Notes under the pieces: model-generated
Seen by the model: the letters and a program-made list of their open reading frames with translations, nothing else
What the model was told of the DNA's origin: nothing
Database searches by the model: none
Shown: positions 8,106 to 16,736 of the stretch, piece after piece
Layout of the letters: the number at the start of each line of letters is the position of its first letter
Numbering within the stretch: the stretch's first letter is position 1
Program-made: the position numbers and the translations under genes
Assembly (NCBI GenBank): GCA_049700455.1
Contig: JBNAVJ010000001.1
Location: 496,001-560,000 of the forward strand
Length of the DNA: 64,000 nt
Direction of reading: 5' to 3'
Origin: JBNAVJ01 sp049700455
Lineage (GTDB): Bacteria > Bacteroidota > Ignavibacteria > Tepidaquicellales > Tepidaquicellaceae

Positions 8106-9083
8106 ATGACTTTAGTATTAACAAAAGAAGAAGTAATGAAGGTATTAAATATGGCAGATTGTATAAAAGCAGTCGAGAAAGCTTTCATAGAATTGGCAAA
8201 AGGTTCTGCCATATTGCCATTGAGGACAACAATTAAAACTGAAGATGGGATTTCTCTATATATGCCGGCATATTTAAAAGAGAGCCAGGCTCTTGCTTGT
8301 AAAGTTGTTACAGTGTATAAAAACAATCCTTCAAAGTTTCATCTTCCAACCACAATTGGTAAAGTTTTACTCCAAGATCCTGCTACTGGAGAAGTTATTT
8401 GTATAATGGATGGATCTTATTTAACAGCAGTAAGAACTGGAGCAGCAAGCGGGATTGCTACAAGATATCTTGCTAATGACAGAGAAGAAATGCAAGTTTC
8501 CATTTTTGGAGCAGGTATACAGGCACAGATGCAACTCTGGGCTGTGAAAGAGGTAAGAAATATTTCCAAGGCGTTGGTTTATGATATGGATGCAAATAAA
8601 GCAAAAAAGTTCGCTGAAGAAATGAGTCAGAAATTAAATTTGAAAGTTGAGGTTGCAAATTCAATCGATGAGATGTTACAAGTTGAAATTGTTTGTACGG
8701 CGACTTCCTCTTCGACACCTTTATTTGATGGGTCAAAGTTACAGGAAGGTACTCATATTAATGCTATAGGCAGCCATACTCCGGATGCAAGAGAACTTGA
8801 TACTGAAACTATCAAAAGAGCCTTATTTGTTGGTGATTCGCTTGAAGCTTGTTTTAATGAATCTGGAGATATCATTATTCCATTGAAGGAGCAAGCTATT
8901 ACTCATGGTCATTTTTATGCAGAGTTAGGTGAGATATTAATTGGTAAAAAGCAAGGTAGAACTAGTGAAAAAGAAATAACACTTTTCAAATCTAATGGAC
9001 TCGCAATACAGGATGCAGCGGCAGCTAAGGTTGTGTATGAAAGAGCAAAGAGTTTAAACATAGGAATAGAAATTGCATTTTGA
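8106..9083 (+). CDS. Ornithine cyclodeaminase / mu-crystallin family protein
   Basis: This is a 325-residue NAD(P)-dependent enzyme of the ornithine cyclodeaminase/mu-crystallin family. It has the substrate-domain motif PLRTTIKTEDG, the conserved GSYLTAVRTGAASGIATRYLA stretch, and a Rossmann fold with SIFGAGIQAQMQ around residues 138-150. A late IQDAAAAKVVYERA segment is also typical. Family members include ornithine cyclodeaminase (ornithine to proline), alanine dehydrogenase of archaea and ketimine reductases, so the exact reaction is open. It follows the amino-acid permease by 26 nt, which suggests amino-acid catabolism. Confidence 0.87.
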   Translation: MTLVLTKEEVMKVLNMADCIKAVEKAFIELAKGSAILPLRTTIKTEDGISLYMPAYLKESQALACKVVTVYKNNPSKFHLPTTIGKVLLQDPATGEVICIMDGSYLTAVRTGAASGIATRYLANDREEMQVSIFGAGIQAQMQLWAVKEVRNISKALVYDMDANKAKKFAEEMSQKLNLKVEVANSIDEMLQVEIVCTATSSSTPLFDGSKLQEGTHINAIGSHTPDARELDTETIKRALFVGDSLEACFNESGDIIIPLKEQAITHGHFYAELGEILIGKKQGRTSEKEITLFKSNGLAIQDAAAAKVVYERAKSLNIGIEIAF

Positions 9084-9179
9084 ATTATTTATTTAATCTC
9101 ACAGGCTCTGAGTATTTCTACCTCTGGAGAACCTAGTTCTTTTTATTTCTATATTTTTAAAAATATAATTTGGTTTGTT

Positions 9180-10322
9180 TTGAACCCTACAAGAGCAGAA
9201 GTTAGCCTTTCTTATTTAGAACACAATTTTAAAGTTATTAAAAATTTTGTTAACAGCAATTCTCCAAAACCGAAGATAAAAATTTGTGGAGTTGTAAAAG
9301 CCAACGCTTATGGACATGGAATTCAGAAAATAAGTGAAAAGCTTGTTTCATTAGGAGTTGACTATCTGGGGGTAGCAAATTACGATGAAGCTATTAAACT
9401 TAGACCTTCTATACCTGATGCAAAAATACTTGTATTTGGTACTTTAATTCATTCAAAGTTAAAACCAGCAACTTATGTAGCAAAATTATTAAAACATAAT
9501 TTGATAGCTACAGTAGCCTCTCTGGAAACAGCTCGCTTTCTGAATTATTACAGTAGAAAAGCAGGTAGAAAGTTTAAAGTGCATATTAAAATTGACACCG
9601 GGATGAGACGAATAGGATTTGATGTAAAAAGAGCATTTAAAAATGTTTTACAGGTATTATCTTACAGAAATCTAACTGTTGAAGGTATTTACACTCATTT
9701 CGCAACTGCAGAAATGAAAGATAAAACATTTGCAAAATTGCAATTGAGTAAATTTAATGATTTACTTGATGTCTTACGAAAAGAGGGGATTGAATTTCCA
9801 ATTGTCCATGCTGCTAACAGTGCGGCAATTCTAAATCTGAAGAATTCATATTTTAATATGGTTAGACCTGGCTTATTGCTTTATGGATATTACCCCTCAC
9901 AGGAGGTTGAAAGGTTGATAGATGTTAAACCAATAATGTCTCTGCGTTCTAAGGTAACATATATTAAGAGAGTTGATGCTAATACAAGCATATCTTATAG
10001 TAGGACGTATTTTACCAAGAAAAAAACATTTATTGGCTCGATTCCTGTTGGGTACGGAGATGGTTATTGGAGAGCATTATCTAATAAAGGAAAAGTACTG
10101 ATTAAAGGGAAATTTTATCCAGTGGTAGGAATGATAACTATGGACTGGTTAATGGTAGATCTTGGAGAAAAATCCGATGTAAGAGTAGGAGATGAAGTGT
10201 TGCTAATTGGACAAGAAAATGGTTATAATCTTGGGGCAGATCAAGTAGCTACTACTGTAGATACAATACCTTATGAAATTTTGACGTCCATTGCTGATCG
10301 TGTTCAAAGAGTATATTTGTAA
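9180..10322 (+). CDS. alr: Alanine racemase
   Basis: This PLP enzyme makes D-alanine for peptidoglycan. It has 380 residues, as usual. The PLP lysine is K40 in VVKANAYGHG. The second-domain catalytic tyrosine should lie in the SYSRTY segment, followed by IPVGYGDGYWRAL and VVGMITMDWLMVDLG, all family hallmarks. The only start that keeps the full N-terminal strand (TRAEVSLSYLEHNF) is TTG at 9180; no ATG or GTG lies in frame nearby and no Shine-Dalgarno is visible. It is probably transcribed with or independently of the upstream pair (96-nt gap). Confidence 0.94.
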   Translation: MNPTRAEVSLSYLEHNFKVIKNFVNSNSPKPKIKICGVVKANAYGHGIQKISEKLVSLGVDYLGVANYDEAIKLRPSIPDAKILVFGTLIHSKLKPATYVAKLLKHNLIATVASLETARFLNYYSRKAGRKFKVHIKIDTGMRRIGFDVKRAFKNVLQVLSYRNLTVEGIYTHFATAEMKDKTFAKLQLSKFNDLLDVLRKEGIEFPIVHAANSAAILNLKNSYFNMVRPGLLLYGYYPSQEVERLIDVKPIMSLRSKVTYIKRVDANTSISYSRTYFTKKKTFIGSIPVGYGDGYWRALSNKGKVLIKGKFYPVVGMITMDWLMVDLGEKSDVRVGDEVLLIGQENGYNLGADQVATTVDTIPYEILTSIADRVQRVYL

Positions 10323-10473
10323 TGATTTGGATTGTCAAAAAGAATAGATACGATTCTGCAGTGCTTAGCAAAAAGCTTTTTCCAAAGTTAAGATAGCAAG
10401 ATTTACATTTTTATCCCTTTTGATGGTTTATATATTTATAAGTTAAATATTTACTTAAAACTTAAAATTTAAT

Positions 10474-11091
10474 ATGTTCCGAAAGATTACACCCAAAAAG
10501 GAAAAATTTTTTATTCTACTGACCGACCTTGCCAAGCATATAGAGCAAGGTACAAAAATACTACACAACACCTTCAACCAATCCGGAAGCCTTGCAGAAA
10601 ACACATCCCAGGTGCATTTAATTGAGAAGGAATGTGATGAAATAACCCATAAAATCATTAATGAATTAAATGAAACTTTTGTTACTCCTTTTGATAAAGA
10701 AGATATTTATCAACTTACAAATGCTCTTGATGATGTAATGGATAGCATTGACTCAATAATGAGGCGTATGAATATTTATAAACTAAAAAGAGGATGTGTG
10801 TTTGGTCCTCAAATGTCTCAGATATTATTGTCACAAATTTATTTGATTGTTGATGTTATTAATACCCTTCATAACTTCAAAGAGGGGTCAAGAAAGTTAA
10901 TTCAGATAAAAACTCTTGAAACGGAAGGAGATAGCGTTTTTAAAGAAGCGTTGATTAACCTTTTCGAAACACAAAATGATGCTATTGAATTGATTAAAGA
11001 AAAAGAAATTCTTGAAACTTTTGAAAAAGCAGTTGACCGTTGTCAACGTGTTGCAATTGTGATGGAAAGTATACTGATTAAAAATGTCTAA
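10474..11091 (+). CDS. DUF47 (PhoU-like) phosphate transport accessory protein
   Basis: This 205-residue all-helical protein belongs to the DUF47/TIGR00153 family, distant relatives of PhoU. Recognisable pieces are the N-terminal LLTDLAKHIEQGTKIL segment, HLIEKECDEITHKI and the FVTPFDKEDIYQLTNALDDVMDSID signature. These proteins are nearly always encoded directly upstream of a Pit phosphate transporter and are thought to regulate it. That is the case here: pit starts 12 nt downstream. Cytoplasmic. Start ATG 10474. Confidence 0.92.
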   Translation: MFRKITPKKEKFFILLTDLAKHIEQGTKILHNTFNQSGSLAENTSQVHLIEKECDEITHKIINELNETFVTPFDKEDIYQLTNALDDVMDSIDSIMRRMNIYKLKRGCVFGPQMSQILLSQIYLIVDVINTLHNFKEGSRKLIQIKTLETEGDSVFKEALINLFETQNDAIELIKEKEILETFEKAVDRCQRVAIVMESILIKNV

Positions 11092-11103
11092 TATATTTCT
11101 ATT

Positions 11104-12093
11104 ATGTTTGAACTTACTTTATTAATCATCATTATTGCCCTTGCCTTTGATTTTCTTAATGGAATGAATGATGCTGCAAATTCTATAGCAACAATAGTTG
11201 CTACCAGAGTATTAACTCCTAAAATTGCTGTTGCATGGGCAGCGTTCTTTAACTTTGCAGCAGCTTTTGGATTTGGAGTTCATGTAGCAACAACTATTGG
11301 TAAAGGAATTGTAGATACGGCTATTGTTAACCAGTATCTTATACTTTCTGCCTTAGTTGGAGCAATTATCTGGACCTATTTATGTACCCATCTTGGGTTG
11401 CCCATCAGCGTTTCTCACGCCTTAATCGGGGGTCTTGCGGGTTCTGCAATTATAAAAGCGGGTTTTTCTGCTCTTATTGTGAGTGGATTAATTAAAGTAG
11501 TAATATTCATTTTTTTGTCTCCAATTATAGGCTTAGTTCTTGGGATTATCTTTATGATAATTGTACTCTGGATTTTTAAGGATGCTACAAGCAAAAAAGT
11601 TGACAATGTCTTTCGTTATGGGCAGTTATTATCGTCAGCAGCGTTCAGTCTCGGGCATGGGACAAACGATGCGCAAAAAACAATGGGTATAATTTCTATT
11701 CTTCTATTTACCAATGGTTATCTTGGGAGCGAATTTTACGTCCCTTTTTGGGTTGTTATCCTGTCTCATACTGTAATAGGATTAGGAACTTTAATTGGAG
11801 GGTGGAAAGTGGTTAAAACTATGGGTATGAAACTTACACATTTAAAACCAGTAGGAGGCTTTTGTGCTGAAACAGCGGGTGCTTCTGTACTTATTGCAAC
11901 CGCCATCTGGGGAATACCGGTTAGTACAACTCATACTATTGCAGGGGCGATAATGGGAGTAGGATCTGTAAAGAGACTCTCTGCGGTTAAATGGGGTGTT
12001 GCAAGTACGATCGTTTGGGCATGGATATTAACAATTCCCTTTTCAGCTCTTTTTGCAGGAATCACTTATTGGATTATTGCCCTTTTCTTGTAG
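11104..12093 (+). CDS. pit: Pit-family inorganic phosphate transporter
   Basis: This 329-residue membrane protein of the PiT family (low-affinity phosphate/cation symport) has two copies of the family signature: FDFLNGMNDAANSIATIVATR near the N-terminus and SLGHGTNDAQKTMGI in the middle. PVSTTHTIAGAIMGVG and PISVSHALIGGL form the paired inverted-repeat motifs. About 9-10 hydrophobic helices. It is co-transcribed with the DUF47 gene. Its stop lies only 4 nt from the stop of the convergent protease gene. Confidence 0.95.
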   Translation: MFELTLLIIIIALAFDFLNGMNDAANSIATIVATRVLTPKIAVAWAAFFNFAAAFGFGVHVATTIGKGIVDTAIVNQYLILSALVGAIIWTYLCTHLGLPISVSHALIGGLAGSAIIKAGFSALIVSGLIKVVIFIFLSPIIGLVLGIIFMIIVLWIFKDATSKKVDNVFRYGQLLSSAAFSLGHGTNDAQKTMGIISILLFTNGYLGSEFYVPFWVVILSHTVIGLGTLIGGWKVVKTMGMKLTHLKPVGGFCAETAGASVLIATAIWGIPVSTTHTIAGAIMGVGSVKRLSAVKWGVASTIVWAWILTIPFSALFAGITYWIIALFL

Positions 12094-12097
12094 TTTT

Positions 12098-13213
12098 TTA
12101 TCTGGTCAATCCTAATTTCGTTCTAATATTTTGAGGTATGCCATTGACAGGTAGCACAACTGTTATAGTGTTTACCCCAAAATAAGTTTCTGAAACATTT
12201 AAGAAGCCTGCCAGAGGACCAAGCGGCCCCCAGGAATTTTTAATATAAAAGAACAGTTTTCCCTTTGGACTTTTCTTTAAACCTACGATGTGCATCAAAT
12301 GATCGTCTTGTGTTGTAAGATTTTCGAAAAGCTCCTGTCTTGATTCTTGGGTATATGCAATTTCTTCTTCATCTACATCAGTAATAGCAGTGATTTCTGG
12401 TGTGTTTTTTGGAATCATCGCCAACCCAACTTTCTGATTAAAAAATTTATTGCTAACATCAGCATCCCAACCAACAGTATAACAGTTTGATATGGCATAT
12501 TCAACAGTTTCTATTAACTCAGTGATTGGTAAATTATAAAACAGTCCGCCAGAATAGTTATCCGGAACCTCTACATTAAAAGGTTTATAAAAAGGGTGAT
12601 GAGTGAATGAAGTTAAACCGATAAAATCATCCGATGAAAATTGTAATACCTCTCTTGCAAAAGTTATAGGTGTGTATTCTTTCCCCTGATATATAAATTT
12701 TTCTGGCGGTACACCAAATTTTTCATCAAGTTTCTTTACGAATGCATTTTGCCAGGCTGGGGAAATAGGAATTATTTGTAGAACGCTATCAAGAAAACTT
12801 TTCAGCTCTATATCAAATCCAGTATGATTCATTTTACTATTATTATCAGAATTAGGATAAACTTCTTGCGGAACGATTCCATATTTTTCAATGGCTGGAA
12901 ACACATCGTGTCCAAAAGCCCCTTCTGAAAATCGTGTAAATCCCTGTCTCAAGATATAATTTTTTGCTTTTTCGATGTAAACATTTCTGACAACAAAAAG
13001 TTCTGATAAATCCGGGTGTTCGATTCCTTTTTTCAGTAATTCAGATTCTAATATTGACAGTATCGAAAAACACCAACACGTTCCTGTGCTACCTTGATCT
13101 TTAACCTCTGTGTGAGGGAGTACTATTATTGTTTCAAGTTGCTTTTTCTGAGAAAATGCGGATACAGAAACAAGTAAATAAACTAAAAATAAAAATTTCT
13201 TCAAGATTGTCAT
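12098..13213 (-). CDS. Secreted C1-family (bleomycin hydrolase-like) cysteine peptidase
   Basis: This 371-residue protein has a signal peptide (residues 1 to about 20, MTILKKFLFLVYLLVSVSA). A papain-like peptidase of the C1B/aminopeptidase C type follows. The oxyanion Gln is Q40 and the catalytic Cys is C46 in QGSTGTCWCFS. The catalytic His lies in DHLMHIVGL and the Asn in IKNSWGPLG. C1B enzymes are typically cytoplasmic hexamers of about 450 residues, so this shorter secreted version is unusual. The longest frame starts 15 codons upstream at a TTG; ATG 13213 was preferred because it begins the signal peptide. Confidence 0.88.
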   Translation of the reverse strand: MTILKKFLFLVYLLVSVSAFSQKKQLETIIVLPHTEVKDQGSTGTCWCFSILSILESELLKKGIEHPDLSELFVVRNVYIEKAKNYILRQGFTRFSEGAFGHDVFPAIEKYGIVPQEVYPNSDNNSKMNHTGFDIELKSFLDSVLQIIPISPAWQNAFVKKLDEKFGVPPEKFIYQGKEYTPITFAREVLQFSSDDFIGLTSFTHHPFYKPFNVEVPDNYSGGLFYNLPITELIETVEYAISNCYTVGWDADVSNKFFNQKVGLAMIPKNTPEITAITDVDEEEIAYTQESRQELFENLTTQDDHLMHIVGLKKSPKGKLFFYIKNSWGPLGPLAGFLNVSETYFGVNTITVVLPVNGIPQNIRTKLGLTR

Positions 13214-13388
13214 AGCCTTTTTAATAATTAAAATACCTGCTTCTTTCAACAAATTCAATGTTTAAAGGTTTTTCTTTTTTGCCTTATTGAAACCCTGCCC
13301 CCCTATAAATTTATTTTTTAGTGCTAGAATAATTGATTGAACTTTATATGAAACAAGTGTAAATTCCTTTTTCGAACAAAAACAACCT

Positions 13389-14030
13389 ATGACTAACTCC
13401 TGGGAAAACTTTTTAAATAACAAACGGTATACAGTAGTTCTAATTACATCAATAATCTTACTTTTGGTATTATTGACGATTTTTGCAAAGTTTCTTGTGT
13501 TTGTAGAAAACCGGCAGGGAGTTGTTCTTGAAGACCCGATAATGAAAATGTTTACAGCTTTAGACTTAAACATACCGATTTTTATTGTGATTTATGGTTC
13601 TTTGATATCAGGGTTAATTATTCTGGTACGATCTCCGAAGAATCTGCTTATAGGAATTCAGACTTACTTGCTAATGTTGGTTTTTAGAATTGTAGGGATG
13701 TATATTACCCCCTTAGATATTCCGCTTGGTTCGATTAATTTACAGGATCCGTTAGTTTTTGTTTTGGGAACGGGTCAAATTATAACAAAGGATCTCTTTT
13801 TTTCAGGGCATACAGCAACTCTCTTTATTATTTTTCTTGTAATGAATAATAGAAAGTTAAAGTTACTGTATCTCTTCTTGAGTATTACTGTAGCGATAAT
13901 GATATACCTTCAGAAAGCTCATTATTTACTGGATATCCTTGTTGCACCTTTTGTATCATATGCATCATATAGGATTATAATAAATTTAGATAAACTTATA
14001 TTAAAGCAACAGGTTTCTGTTCAGAAATAA
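13389..14030 (+). CDS. PAP2-like (sphingomyelin synthase-related) membrane enzyme
   Basis: This 213-residue protein has about six hydrophobic helices. Near residues 137-145 it has FFSGHTATLF and near 177-181 KAHYLLD, which together match the His-His-Asp active-site layout of the PAP2 C-terminal/sphingomyelin-synthase-like family. Such enzymes transfer or hydrolyse lipid phosphate head groups at the membrane. The exact substrate is unknown. It stands alone between a divergent protease gene and tRNA-Phe, with ATG 13389 as start. Confidence 0.75.
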   Translation: MTNSWENFLNNKRYTVVLITSIILLLVLLTIFAKFLVFVENRQGVVLEDPIMKMFTALDLNIPIFIVIYGSLISGLIILVRSPKNLLIGIQTYLLMLVFRIVGMYITPLDIPLGSINLQDPLVFVLGTGQIITKDLFFSGHTATLFIIFLVMNNRKLKLLYLFLSITVAIMIYLQKAHYLLDILVAPFVSYASYRIIINLDKLILKQQVSVQK

Positions 14031-14067
14031 TCTTTAGATTTTTCTAGGAATATGATAGTAGTTTAAG

Positions 14068-14096
14068 TTGAAAATATTTATTAGTATTTGTATATT
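14068..14096 (+). promoter_or_regulatory. Promoter of tRNA-Phe
   Basis: TTGAAA (14068-14073), a 17-nt spacer and TATATT (14091-14096) end 12 nt before the tRNA. This is a near-consensus sigma-70-type promoter and matches the layout seen before tRNA-Val. Confidence 0.7.
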
Positions 14097-14108
14097 ACTA
14101 ATTGAAAA

Positions 14109-14181
14109 GGACAGGTAGCTCAGTTGGTAGAGCAACGGCCTGAAAAGCCGTGTGTCGCCGGTTCGATTCCGGCCCTGTCCA
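14109..14181 (+). tRNA. tRNA-Phe (GAA)
   Basis: Acceptor stem GGACAGG (14109-14115) pairs with CCTGTCC (14174-14180), then discriminator A. The anticodon arm ACGGC-CTGAAAA-GCCGT gives anticodon GAA. The T arm is GCCGG-TTCGATT-CCGGC. CCA is not encoded. It has its own promoter and stands as a single gene. Confidence 0.96.
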
Positions 14182-14410
14182 CTATAAATTTTCAGTATTG
14201 CCCTCCTTTAGTTTCTAATATCTTCCTAATTGATTAATGTGGTTAAGTATTCTCCATAAAAAGTATCAGAACATTTCTTTTGTTAACAACAAGTAGATTT
14301 GGAATTTTCTAACCAACTAACATTACCGGTACCCCCACTAAAAACAGAGGAACTTAAAATAAATTAATATGTTTCTACTTATAGGAATTATGAAATTAAA
14401 TAAACAAATT

Positions 14411-15220
14411 ATGAAAACGAAAATTTATTTTCTAATTTTAGTATCAGTATTTTCATTAATACTGATAAGCTCTCTGTATCTATATGCTTCCTCGTCTGGA
14501 TTTACTGGGAGAACAAGAAAGACTTCTACAGCTGGATGTGGGGGGTGCCATGGAACTACCTCAAACACAGAAGTTGTAGTTACTCTTACAGGTCCTGACA
14601 GTGTTTTAGTATCACAAACAGCTACTTACACAATTACCATTTCAAAGTCAAGTAAGACAGGTGCTGGTTTTGATATTGCTACAAGAAGAGGAAGTTTATC
14701 TCCTATATCATCTGGTATGATTATTAATAATGGAGAATTAACACATTCCAGCAATAGACCGATGACAAATGGTACTATAACACTACAATTCTCCTATACA
14801 GCACCAGGTACAGCAGGATTTGATACCTTATGGGCTACGGCTCTTGCAACAAATAGTGATGGTACAACAAGTGGGGATGATTGGAACTGGGCTAATGAAA
14901 AAAAAATTGTCGTGAAAAGTTCCATTGGAGTTAGAAATATATCATCTCAAGTACCTAATGAATTTGAACTTAAACAAAATTATCCCAATCCCTTCAACCC
15001 TATAACAACTATCAGGTTTGCAGTACCAACTAAATCTTTTGTATCGTTAAAGATTTATGATATAAGTGGAAGGATAGTTCAAGAAGGGATTTCTGAGTAT
15101 TTAAATGCTGGGACATATGAATATCAATTTAACGGAAATAATTTATCATCAGGTATTTATTTCTACTCTCTGGTGGGAGAGGGGATATCCATAACCAAGA
15201 AAATGATTCTAACTAAATAA
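14411..15220 (+). CDS. Secreted CXXCH protein with type IX sorting domain
   Basis: This protein has a signal peptide (MKTKIYFLILVSVFSLILISS). A short motif follows, GCGGCHG, which contains CXXCH, the attachment site for c-type haem. The next domain is beta-rich and looks like the choice-of-anchor V type (T-S-T-A-G-C-G-G-C-H context, then VTLTGPDSVLVSQTATYTI). The last 80 residues form the Por secretion tail, with NYPNPFNPITTIRF, LKIYDISGR, LSSGIYFYSL and a final KKMILTK, marking export by the type IX secretion system to the cell surface or medium. Two further in-frame ATGs at 14369 and 14390 are possible starts; 14411 gives the tidiest signal peptide. Function unknown; a haem or metal role is inferred. 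Confidence 0.85.
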   Translation: MKTKIYFLILVSVFSLILISSLYLYASSSGFTGRTRKTSTAGCGGCHGTTSNTEVVVTLTGPDSVLVSQTATYTITISKSSKTGAGFDIATRRGSLSPISSGMIINNGELTHSSNRPMTNGTITLQFSYTAPGTAGFDTLWATALATNSDGTTSGDDWNWANEKKIVVKSSIGVRNISSQVPNEFELKQNYPNPFNPITTIRFAVPTKSFVSLKIYDISGRIVQEGISEYLNAGTYEYQFNGNNLSSGIYFYSLVGEGISITKKMILTK

Positions 15221-15230
15221 AAAAATACAA

Positions 15231-15262
15231 CAGGGCTGCTTGGTATAAAGCAACCCTGTTTA
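15231..15262. terminator. Bidirectional terminator between converging genes
   Basis: CAGGGCTGCTT (15231-15241) pairs with AAGCAACCCTG (15248-15258) with one mismatch. A short T run follows on the plus strand. On the minus strand the hairpin is followed by a T-rich stretch (complement of the A run at 15216-15226). It should end both the T9SS protein gene and eno. Confidence 0.82.
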
Positions 15263-15270
15263 AAACTTGG

Positions 15271-16551
15271 TTACCTGTTTTTGAACGCTTTTATCCCGGC
15301 AAAGTGGGCTTTATTGCCTAATTCTTCTTCAATTCTTATTAGTTGATTGAATTTTGCAATTCTCTCACTTCTACACCCACTACCTGTTTTGATATGTCCT
15401 GCTTTTGTTGCTACCGCTAAGTCAGCAATTGTGGTGTCTTCAGTTTCTCCACTTCTATGTGAGATAAAGTAATTGTAGTTATTATCTCTTGCAATCTTAA
15501 TAGTATGAAGCGTTTCTGTTACTGTCCCGATTTGATTTAGTTTAATTAAAATTGAGTTCGCAATTTTCTGTTCAATGCCTTCTTGTAGAATTTTAGGGTT
15601 GGTACAAAATATATCATCCCCAACAAGTTCTATTTTGTTTCCTATTAAGGAAGTGAGGTTCTGCCAGCCAGTCCAGTCATTTTCAGCCATACCGTCTTCT
15701 ATGAGTATAATAGGATACTGATTTACCCAATTTTCCCAAATCTTTATCATTTGATCAGATGATATTAATTCCCTTGAGGATTTGAAAAATCTATATTTAC
15801 CATTATCCCACATCTCACTTGTTGCTGGATCAAGACATATTGCAACATCAGTAGCTGGTTGGTAACCAGCGTTTGTTATTGCTTCGAGGATAACCTCAAT
15901 AGCCTCTTCATTTGATTTTAAATCTGGAGCAAATCCTCCCTCATCTCCTACACCCGTTGAGTACCCCTTCTTTTTTAGAATATCCTTGAGAGTATGAAAA
16001 ACTTCTATTCCCATACGAATTGATTCCCGAAATGAAGGAGCGTTGTGGGGGGCAATCATAAATTCCTGGAAGTCAACATTATTATCTGCATGTCTTCCTC
16101 CATTTATAACGTTCATACACGGGACTGGGAGGAGGTAGTCTGGATAGTCTTCAATTGCCTGATAAAGAGGAATTTTGTTTTCAGCAGCATAAGCTTTCAG
16201 GAAAGCTATTGAAACTCCCAAAATTGCATTTGCTCCTAAGTTTCCTTTATTGAAAGTTCCATCAAGTGAAATCAGAAAGTTATCTAACTCTGCTTGCGAT
16301 GAAAAACTTTTATTTTCAATATGTTTTGCAATTATAGTGTTAACATTATTAACTGCATTTAGCACACCTTTTCCCTTGTATCTTTTTTTATTCCCATCTC
16401 TTAGTTCGATAGCTTCTTTCTCTCCGGTACTGGCACCTGAAGGTACAATGGCACGTCCAAACCCTCCTTTTTCTGATAAAATATCAACTTCTACAGTTGG
16501 ATTTCCTCTTGAGTCAAGAATTTCCCTTGCTTTGACCTTTGATATTTTCAT
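15271..16551 (-). CDS. eno: Enolase
   Basis: Enolase is the glycolytic enzyme converting 2-phosphoglycerate to phosphoenolpyruvate. From ATG 16551 it has 426 residues, the normal size. It starts MKISKVKAREILDSRGNPTVEVD. Key segments are GVGDEGGFAPD (catalytic Glu), LIEDGMAENDW and VGDDIFCTNP (Mg ligands), ILIKLNQIGT (catalytic Lys) and FISHRSGETED (His). The open frame runs 12 codons further upstream to a non-ATG start and those residues do not fit the family. It is followed by a shared terminator. Confidence 0.97.
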   Translation of the reverse strand: MKISKVKAREILDSRGNPTVEVDILSEKGGFGRAIVPSGASTGEKEAIELRDGNKKRYKGKGVLNAVNNVNTIIAKHIENKSFSSQAELDNFLISLDGTFNKGNLGANAILGVSIAFLKAYAAENKIPLYQAIEDYPDYLLPVPCMNVINGGRHADNNVDFQEFMIAPHNAPSFRESIRMGIEVFHTLKDILKKKGYSTGVGDEGGFAPDLKSNEEAIEVILEAITNAGYQPATDVAICLDPATSEMWDNGKYRFFKSSRELISSDQMIKIWENWVNQYPIILIEDGMAENDWTGWQNLTSLIGNKIELVGDDIFCTNPKILQEGIEQKIANSILIKLNQIGTVTETLHTIKIARDNNYNYFISHRSGETEDTTIADLAVATKAGHIKTGSGCRSERIAKFNQLIRIEEELGNKAHFAGIKAFKNR

Positions 16552-16736
16552 AAGTTGTTTTTTTAATTTTAACAATCTCCCTGCCAAAAATATCTATTTC
16601 TATCGAGAAATGAAATTCAGTTCCTTTGTGTTTTTAAAATTTCTGCTTCTTGCTTTTTTATTTTTTGGGAGGCGGTTTATTTTTTTTATGCAACTGTTTC
16701 GAGATAGAAATTGTTATTGGAGAAAAAGCATTTTTT

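Noticed and set aside
10369..10382. AAAAAGCTTTTT palindrome after alr
   Set aside because: Has no loop and no T tract of its own; perfect palindrome expected by chance in AT-rich DNA.
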